From an uncultured Woeseiaceae bacterium (GTDB taxonomy: Bacteria; Pseudomonadota; Gammaproteobacteria; Steroidobacterales; Woeseiaceae), in NCBI GenBank assembly GCA_945787435.1, contig CALZHX010000120.1, positions 1 through 10,132 on the forward strand: 10,132 bases of DNA, given 5' to 3'. Positions within the stretch are counted from its first letter, which is position 1; each line of letters opens with the position of its first letter. A program made the translations under genes and the position numbers. The notes beneath the pieces are model-generated. The model saw nothing but the letters and a program-made list of their open reading frames with translations. It made no database searches and had not been told where the DNA came from. Positions 6,171 to 10,132 of this stretch are shown here, piece by piece.

Positions 6171-8225
6171 ATGTTAGAGCACCAGACCGCGGCCGCACGG
6201 ACCCTGATCCTGCTGGCGATCCTCATATTCGGTTCTGCGCAGGCGAGTTCGACATCTCCAGGCGAGATGCAGTCCGGAAGCCTGTTGATGCGCATGAGTG
6301 ATGGATACGAGACGGCGACCCTTCTGAACACCGATGTGAATATCAACGTCAACGGCCTCGTCGCGCGTGTTTCCGTAATGCAGGAGTTCAGGAACGAAGG
6401 CAGCGAGTGGGTCGAGGGAATCTATGTTTTTCCGCTGCCTGACAAGGCAGCCGTCGATCACATGCGCCTCTATGTCGGTGAGCGTTTCATCGAGGGTGAG
6501 ATCCGCGAGAAAGAACAAGCGAGAAAGGAATATGAACAAGCGAAGCAGGAAGGAAAGAAAACAAGCCTGGTTGAGCAGCAGCGCGCCAACCTGTTCACGA
6601 CCTCGGTTGCAAACATCGGAAATGGGGAGTCGGTCATTGTCGAAATCGAATACCTGGAAGACGTTCGCTATGAAGATGGCACGTTCAGCCTGCGCTTCCC
6701 GATGACGTTGACACCGCGCTACATTCCGGGCGAGGCGACTTCTGACCGGCAAGGCAGTGGATGGTCGCCCGACACGACACTCGTTAGCGATGCTTCGCTG
6801 ATCACGCCGCCCATGGTTGGCATGTCGAAGAGCCATAAAGTGTCATTGCAGGCGAGGATCAATGCCGGCATGCCACTGGAGATCATTGCCAGTCGATATC
6901 ATCCGGTAAACGTCTCCGAATCGACCGGGCATTACAGCGTGGCCCTTGCCAACGGCCGGGCACCCATGGATCACGATTTCGAATTGTTGTGGCGGCCGGT
7001 GCCATCGTCGGCGCCGAGAGGAATGGCCTTCACCGAAACAGTCAATGGCGATCCGTATTACCTGCTCATGGTTATGCCGCCGGACACCGCCGAGTCACGC
7101 GCTGCACGCATGCCGCGAGAGATGATCTTTATTGTCGACACATCGGGATCGATGCATGGCGTTTCGATCGAGCAGGCCAGGAAGGCACTGAGCCGTGCCA
7201 TTGACGGGCTGCAGGCCGGTGATCTGTTCAACGTAATCGAATTCAACTCCTACCCTAATCCACTATTCGCCAGCAGCGTGCCGGCCGCCGCGGCGAACAT
7301 CTCGACAGCGCGCAATTTTGTGTCCGGGTTGCAGGCCAATGGTGGCACCGAGATGCATTCAGCACTGCAACTCGCACTTCGGACGTCGCCATCGGAAGCC
7401 TACCTGCGACAAATAATTTTTATCACGGACGGGGCCGTGGGCAACGAAGAAGGCCTGTTCAAGCTCATCGCAGCAAAGCTCGACAACGCGCGATTGTTCA
7501 CGGTTGGAATCGGGTCGGCGCCAAACAGCTGGTTCATGCGCAAGGCTGCAGAAACCGGTCGCGGCACGTTCACAACGATCAGCGCGCTGCACGAGGTAGG
7601 CGAGAAAATGGATCGCCTGTTCCGCAAACTCGAGCATCCGCAGGTGACAAACATCGACCTGCAATGGCCGGGCGGCACACTGGTTGATAGCTATCCAGCT
7701 ATCGTCCCTGACCTGTACCTGGGCGAGCCCGTGTCCGTACGCATCAAGGCATCAAGTGCTTTTCGGCCGGGCGATTCGATTCGCATAGTCGGGGACTCGG
7801 TGGCCGGAGCATGGTCAGCCGATCTCTCGCTCGCAGTCGTCGCTGAAAGTCCCGGTGTCGCAGCGCTCTGGGCACGCGCGCGTATTGCCGATCTCCTGGA
7901 CAAGCAACGGCGCGGCGCCGATGCGGCAGAGACACGCTCGGCGATTGTGGATACGGCGCTCAGGCATCATCTCGTCAGCAAACATACAAGCCTGGTAGCC
8001 GTCGACAAGACGCCCGCGCGGCCCGCCGGGGATCCGCTTCTCAAAGAGCAGGTTCCAAACCTGATGGCACATGGCCAGAGCAGCAGGGCGATTTTCGGCT
8101 TCCCGGCAACAGCGACCGATGCTCCCGCGCAGCGCCTGAAAGGGTTGCTCACACTGCTTGCGGCGATGCTGATACTCGCGATGTCCGCGTGGATGAGGAG
8201 GATTACCAATGGCCTCTCGCACTAA
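6171..8225 (+). CDS. Marine proteobacterial sortase target protein (VIT + VWA domains)
   Basis: A 684-residue exported protein, the single substrate expected for the adjacent sortase (TIGR03788 type). It has a signal peptide 1-25 with an AQA cleavage site; a VIT (vault/inter-alpha-trypsin) domain of about 46-176, with the typical ARKEYEQAKQEGKKTSLVEQ helix and ANLFTTSVANI; and a VWA domain of about 316-490. Its metal site is complete: Asp323-x-Ser325-x-Ser327, Thr393 in NGGTEMHS and Asp420 in FITDGA. The C-terminus is a sorting signal: FPATA at 644-648, a hydrophobic helix of about 658-674 and Arg676-Arg677. The motif departs from LPXTG at the first and last positions. By analogy to other VIT-VWA proteins it may bind partners or matrix, but its ligand and the molecule it is attached to are unknown. 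The ATG is supported by AAGGAG 7 nt upstream. The stop codon lies 17 bp inside the sortase gene, so the two are translated together. Confidence 0.94.
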   Translation: MLEHQTAAARTLILLAILIFGSAQASSTSPGEMQSGSLLMRMSDGYETATLLNTDVNINVNGLVARVSVMQEFRNEGSEWVEGIYVFPLPDKAAVDHMRLYVGERFIEGEIREKEQARKEYEQAKQEGKKTSLVEQQRANLFTTSVANIGNGESVIVEIEYLEDVRYEDGTFSLRFPMTLTPRYIPGEATSDRQGSGWSPDTTLVSDASLITPPMVGMSKSHKVSLQARINAGMPLEIIASRYHPVNVSESTGHYSVALANGRAPMDHDFELLWRPVPSSAPRGMAFTETVNGDPYYLLMVMPPDTAESRAARMPREMIFIVDTSGSMHGVSIEQARKALSRAIDGLQAGDLFNVIEFNSYPNPLFASSVPAAAANISTARNFVSGLQANGGTEMHSALQLALRTSPSEAYLRQIIFITDGAVGNEEGLFKLIAAKLDNARLFTVGIGSAPNSWFMRKAAETGRGTFTTISALHEVGEKMDRLFRKLEHPQVTNIDLQWPGGTLVDSYPAIVPDLYLGEPVSVRIKASSAFRPGDSIRIVGDSVAGAWSADLSLAVVAESPGVAALWARARIADLLDKQRRGADAAETRSAIVDTALRHHLVSKHTSLVAVDKTPARPAGDPLLKEQVPNLMAHGQSSRAIFGFPATATDAPAQRLKGLLTLLAAMLILAMSAWMRRITNGLSH
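8099..8201 (+). other. Sortase sorting signal of the target protein
   Basis: This part encodes the tripartite tail: GFPATA (643-648), a spacer with Gln-Arg-Leu-Lys, a hydrophobic stretch of about 17 residues (GLLTLLAAMLILAMSAW) and Arg-Arg (676-677), then seven more residues to the end. The order motif-helix-basic residues is the defining layout of sortase substrates. The match to LPXTG is partial (P and T kept; F for L, A for G), so the exact cut site, expected between Thr647 and Ala648, is inferred. Confidence 0.75.
8196..8201 (+). promoter_or_regulatory. Ribosome binding site of the sortase gene, inside the target coding sequence
   Basis: A perfect AGGAGG lies 7 nt before the sortase ATG at 8209. 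The same six bases are the two AGG codons for Arg676-Arg677, the basic end of the target's sorting signal. Confidence 0.85.
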
Positions 8226-8832
8226 ACTGCTGCGGAACCTGGTCGTGGCTTGTCTGCTTTGTCTCGGTTTCTGGCAAATGGGCCAGGGCGCCTACATACC
8301 GGCCAAGGCCTGGTTGGCGCAGGAGCTTATGGTGCGGGCCTGGACGCGTTCGATCGAGAACAACGACCGCCAGGTGCCGTGGCCCTGGGCCGATACCTGG
8401 CCGGTCGCCCGCCTGACCGCAAAGTCCGGCGACGTGAACCTGATTGTGCTCGCCGGCGGTTCCGGCCGCACGCTGGCCTTCGGACCGGGACACCTGAGTG
8501 CGAGCGCACTACCCGGCGAGGTGGGCAATAGTGTGATCGCCGGTCATCGCGACACGCATTTCAGTTTTCTACGCGACATTGAGATGGGGGAGTCGTTGCT
8601 TGTCGAAAAGATCGGTGGGCGCAAGCACTTGTACAAGGTCATCGGTATCGATGTCGTCGACTCACGACGCGGCAGCCTGTTGCTCGACACTGACGAAGCG
8701 ATACTGAGCCTGGTTACGTGTTACCCGTTCGATGCGAGCGAAGCAGGTGGCCCACTGCGATTCGTAGTTACGGCAAAGAGGGTGTTCCAGACGCCACGAA
8801 AAGTAACGCTGCGACCGAAATCGCGTCGGTAA
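8209..8832 (+). CDS. Class GN (marine proteobacterial) sortase
   Basis: A 207-residue transpeptidase of the Gram-negative sortase family (TIGR03784 type). Residues of about 8-28 form an N-terminal membrane helix, placing the catalytic domain in the periplasm. The sortase beta-barrel follows, with the catalytic triad His113 (VIAGHRDTHF), Cys171 (SLVTCYPFD) and Arg184 (GPLRFVV). All three are present in the usual order and spacing, so it should be active. It would cleave the target tail at its TP-like motif and transfer the protein to an amine acceptor that is not known for Gram-negative cells. The start is firm: ATG with a perfect AGGAGG 7 nt upstream, overlapping the target gene by 17 bp. The 3' end overlaps the convergent NUDIX gene by 65 bp. 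The C-terminal tail is basic (RKVTLRPKSRR). The only other possible reading is a different sortase class; the neighbours settle it. Confidence 0.95.
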   Translation: MASRTKLLRNLVVACLLCLGFWQMGQGAYIPAKAWLAQELMVRAWTRSIENNDRQVPWPWADTWPVARLTAKSGDVNLIVLAGGSGRTLAFGPGHLSASALPGEVGNSVIAGHRDTHFSFLRDIEMGESLLVEKIGGRKHLYKVIGIDVVDSRRGSLLLDTDEAILSLVTCYPFDASEAGGPLRFVVTAKRVFQTPRKVTLRPKSRR

Positions 8833-9307
8833 TCTCGCCGCGTTCGATCATCGCCTGCGCCTCGGCTAGCGGTAGTTTGCAGATTTCGAGATCTTCGGTT
8901 TCTTCAAACGCCGTCTCGCCCTCGGTCAGGTCACGTGCGACGAAAACGAAGCCGCACTCGTCCGTGATGGAATTGCTCGTATGCAATTGCATGATTTCGG
9001 TCCAGGCAGCGGCCGTCAGCCCTGTCTCTTCCTGTAGCTCACGCTTTGCAGCATCTATGGGTGCTTCGCCGAGTGGCGCACCGCCCATGGGTAACTCCCA
9101 CGACCACGCTCCGAGTGTGTAACGATCCTGGCCGACCAGCCAGGTGTTGCCGTTGTCATCCAGAGGAACAATCGCGACGGCCTGGTTCTTGAAGTGCACG
9201 TGGCCATAGAGGTTCTTGCCGCCACCAGGATTAACAACATCATCCTCGCGGACTTGCATCCAGTCGTTTTCCCAAATGGTACGGGACGACAGCTTTTTCC
9301 AGCCCAT
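8768..9307 (-). CDS. NUDIX hydrolase, ADP-ribose pyrophosphatase-like
   Basis: A 179-residue cytoplasmic hydrolase. The Nudix box is complete at residues 75-97 and fits G-x5-E-x7-REUxEExGU exactly, with Arg89, Glu90, Glu93 and Glu94 for metal binding and catalysis. The preceding SWELPMGG and the following IMQLHTSNSITDE region resemble ADP-ribose or sugar-nucleotide pyrophosphatases (NudF/NudK group), but the substrate cannot be fixed from the sequence. ATG at 9307 is chosen because the protein then begins MGWKKLSSRTIWEND, typical of the family, with a GGGAAGA-like ribosome site just upstream. The frame is open back to 9472, but that would cover the start of the divergent transporter gene. The stop lies inside the convergent sortase gene. 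It is probably a housekeeping neighbour and not part of the sortase system. Confidence 0.9.
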   Translation of the reverse strand: MGWKKLSSRTIWENDWMQVREDDVVNPGGGKNLYGHVHFKNQAVAIVPLDDNGNTWLVGQDRYTLGAWSWELPMGGAPLGEAPIDAAKRELQEETGLTAAAWTEIMQLHTSNSITDECGFVFVARDLTEGETAFEETEDLEICKLPLAEAQAMIERGEITDAISVAALLFVASGTPSLP

Positions 9308-9343
9308 CGATTTCTTCCCGGTGTGCGTAGCAGAGATTCGACG

Positions 9344-9371
9344 ATGATAACCTATGCGCTTTCTTGCCCAA
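9344..9371 (-). promoter_or_regulatory. Candidate sigma-70 promoter for the NUDIX gene
   Basis: On the minus strand TTGGGC (9366-9371, 3 of 6 matches) is followed after 16 bp by TATCAT (9344-9349, 5 of 6 matches to the -10). The start of transcription would be near 9337, about 30 nt before the ATG. The -35 is weak, so this is tentative. Confidence 0.3.
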
Positions 9372-10132
9372 CGACTATCGAAATTGATGCGATCAGACAG
9401 AGTCAGGCTGACTGAAGGTCCGGTAGGAAAGCACCTCGTCGCGATGACCGCACCGGTGTTGCTCGGCATCATAACGATGATGGGCCAGGCGCTTATCGAT
9501 GCGTGGTTTCTTGGCCGCGTCGGCGATCGTGCACTGGCGGCACACGCCTTTAGTTTTCCGATACTGATGATCGTAACCAGCGTGGCGATCGGGCTCGGCG
9601 CCGGAACCTCTTCGGTTGTCGCGCGGGCAATCGGGTCAGGCGATCATCGGCGCGCACGTCGGTTGACGACCGACAGCCTGATGTTGTCATTCCTGATTAC
9701 CGCCGGCGTCTCGCTGATGGGTGTACTGACGATTGACCCGTTGTTCCGCATTCTCGGTGCGCCGGATGACATGATTCCGCTGATTCGAGGTTTCATGATC
9801 ATTCTTTACGCCGGCGTACCGTTCGTCGTCGTAGGCATGGTCGGCATGGCGAGCATGCGCGCGACGGGTGATACTCGCCTGCCCAGCAAACTCATGATCG
9901 TCGGTTCGATTCTCAATGTCGCTCTCGACCCAATTCTTATATTTGGGCTTGGACCGATACCGGAGTTTGGTCTTAACGGCGCTGCAATCGCTGCGCTAAT
10001 CGCGCGCGGCACGATTTTTGTGGGTGCGTTGATCTTGCTACAGGGTCGCATGGACATGGTCAGTTTCAAGAAGCCTGAACCGGGCGAGCTGTGGCAGTCA
10101 TGGAAGGACGTGTTGCATGTCGGTATTCCAGC
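9354..10132 (+). CDS. MATE family efflux transporter, N-terminal part (3'-truncated by window)
   Basis: The first 259 residues of a multidrug and toxin extrusion (NorM/DinF-like) inner-membrane antiporter, which normally has about 450 residues and 12 helices. Family features, numbered from ATG 9354: an amphipathic lead LTEGPVGKHLVAMTAPVLLG; a first helix with MMGQALIDAWFLGRVG; the conserved GLGAGTSSVVARAIGSGDHRRAR; then MRATGDTRLPSK followed by ILNVALDPILIFGLG, the signature of the end of the first half. Several hydrophobic helices alternate with short loops. No frame break is seen before the window edge. A stop codon at 9348-9350 limits the start to ATG 9354 or ATG 9387; neither has a clear ribosome site, and 9387 would place the start close to the conserved LTEGP block. 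It is divergent from the NUDIX gene across 46-79 bp. The transported substrate cannot be told. Confidence 0.9.
   Translation, partial: MRFLAQRLSKLMRSDRVRLTEGPVGKHLVAMTAPVLLGIITMMGQALIDAWFLGRVGDRALAAHAFSFPILMIVTSVAIGLGAGTSSVVARAIGSGDHRRARRLTTDSLMLSFLITAGVSLMGVLTIDPLFRILGAPDDMIPLIRGFMIILYAGVPFVVVGMVGMASMRATGDTRLPSKLMIVGSILNVALDPILIFGLGPIPEFGLNGAAIAALIARGTIFVGALILLQGRMDMVSFKKPEPGELWQSWKDVLHVGIP

Noticed and set aside
6106..6198. Longer pdsR frame starting at 6198
   Set aside because: The added residues have no receiver-domain homology and would overlap the ribosome site and signal-peptide codons of the divergent target gene.
6174..6836. 220-codon antisense frame inside the target gene
   Set aside because: Arg-rich, no recognisable domain, and it lies opposite the signal peptide and VIT domain of a clear gene: a shadow frame. 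The same holds for the antisense frame at 7815-8222.
7125..7640. VWA domain read as a Mg-chelatase or MoxR-partner protein
   Set aside because: The signal peptide, the preceding VIT domain, the sorting tail and the adjacent sortase all point to the sortase target family.
9308..9472. N-terminal extension of the NUDIX protein to 9472
   Set aside because: It would cover the start and first conserved block of the divergent MATE gene, and the family begins at the MGWKKL region.

Overview
The window looks like chromosomal DNA of a moderately G+C-rich gammaproteobacterium, probably marine or aquatic. Stretches I counted by hand in the core genes are about 58-65% G+C. The strongest taxonomic hint is a complete four-gene 'proteobacterial dedicated sortase' locus, a family set known mainly from marine Gammaproteobacteria. 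No genus can be fixed from the sequence alone.

Layout. (1) Bases 1-1954 hold the end of a glutamate synthase operon: the C-terminal part of gltB, which runs in from the left, followed 4 bp later by complete gltD. (2) Bases 1955-3294 are an A+T-richer islet (about 42-48% G+C in the lines counted). It holds a DUF3788 gene on the minus strand and a small putative lipoprotein gene on the plus strand. Two imperfect hairpins flank the DUF3788 gene, one past each end. (3) Bases 3295-8832 are the sortase locus. A histidine kinase (pdsS) and an OmpR-type response regulator (pdsR) lie on the minus strand. Divergent from them on the plus strand are a VIT/VWA-domain sortase target and its class GN sortase, which overlap by 17 bp. 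(4) Bases 8768-9307 encode a NUDIX hydrolase on the minus strand whose 3' end overlaps the sortase gene by 65 bp. (5) From about 9354 a MATE-family efflux transporter starts on the plus strand and is cut by the window end.

How the sortase locus should work, from family knowledge plus this sequence: the target is exported by a signal peptide and held in the inner membrane by a C-terminal tail with an LPXTG-like motif (here FPATA), a hydrophobic helix and Arg-Arg. The membrane-bound sortase (His113/Cys171/Arg184) should cleave that motif. PdsS senses something in the periplasm through a large domain resembling family 9 carbohydrate-binding modules, and signals to PdsR. PdsR probably controls the divergent target-sortase pair through the shared intergenic region, where I find a 9-bp direct repeat (ATTGACCGT) at 22-bp spacing plus a third, weaker copy in the same register. 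The system is known as protein families, but its acceptor substrate, signal and operator are, to my knowledge, not established. The usual OmpA-like partner PdsO is not in the window.

There is no RNA gene, insertion sequence, CRISPR array or origin that I can see, and no gene-free stretch longer than about 200 bp.
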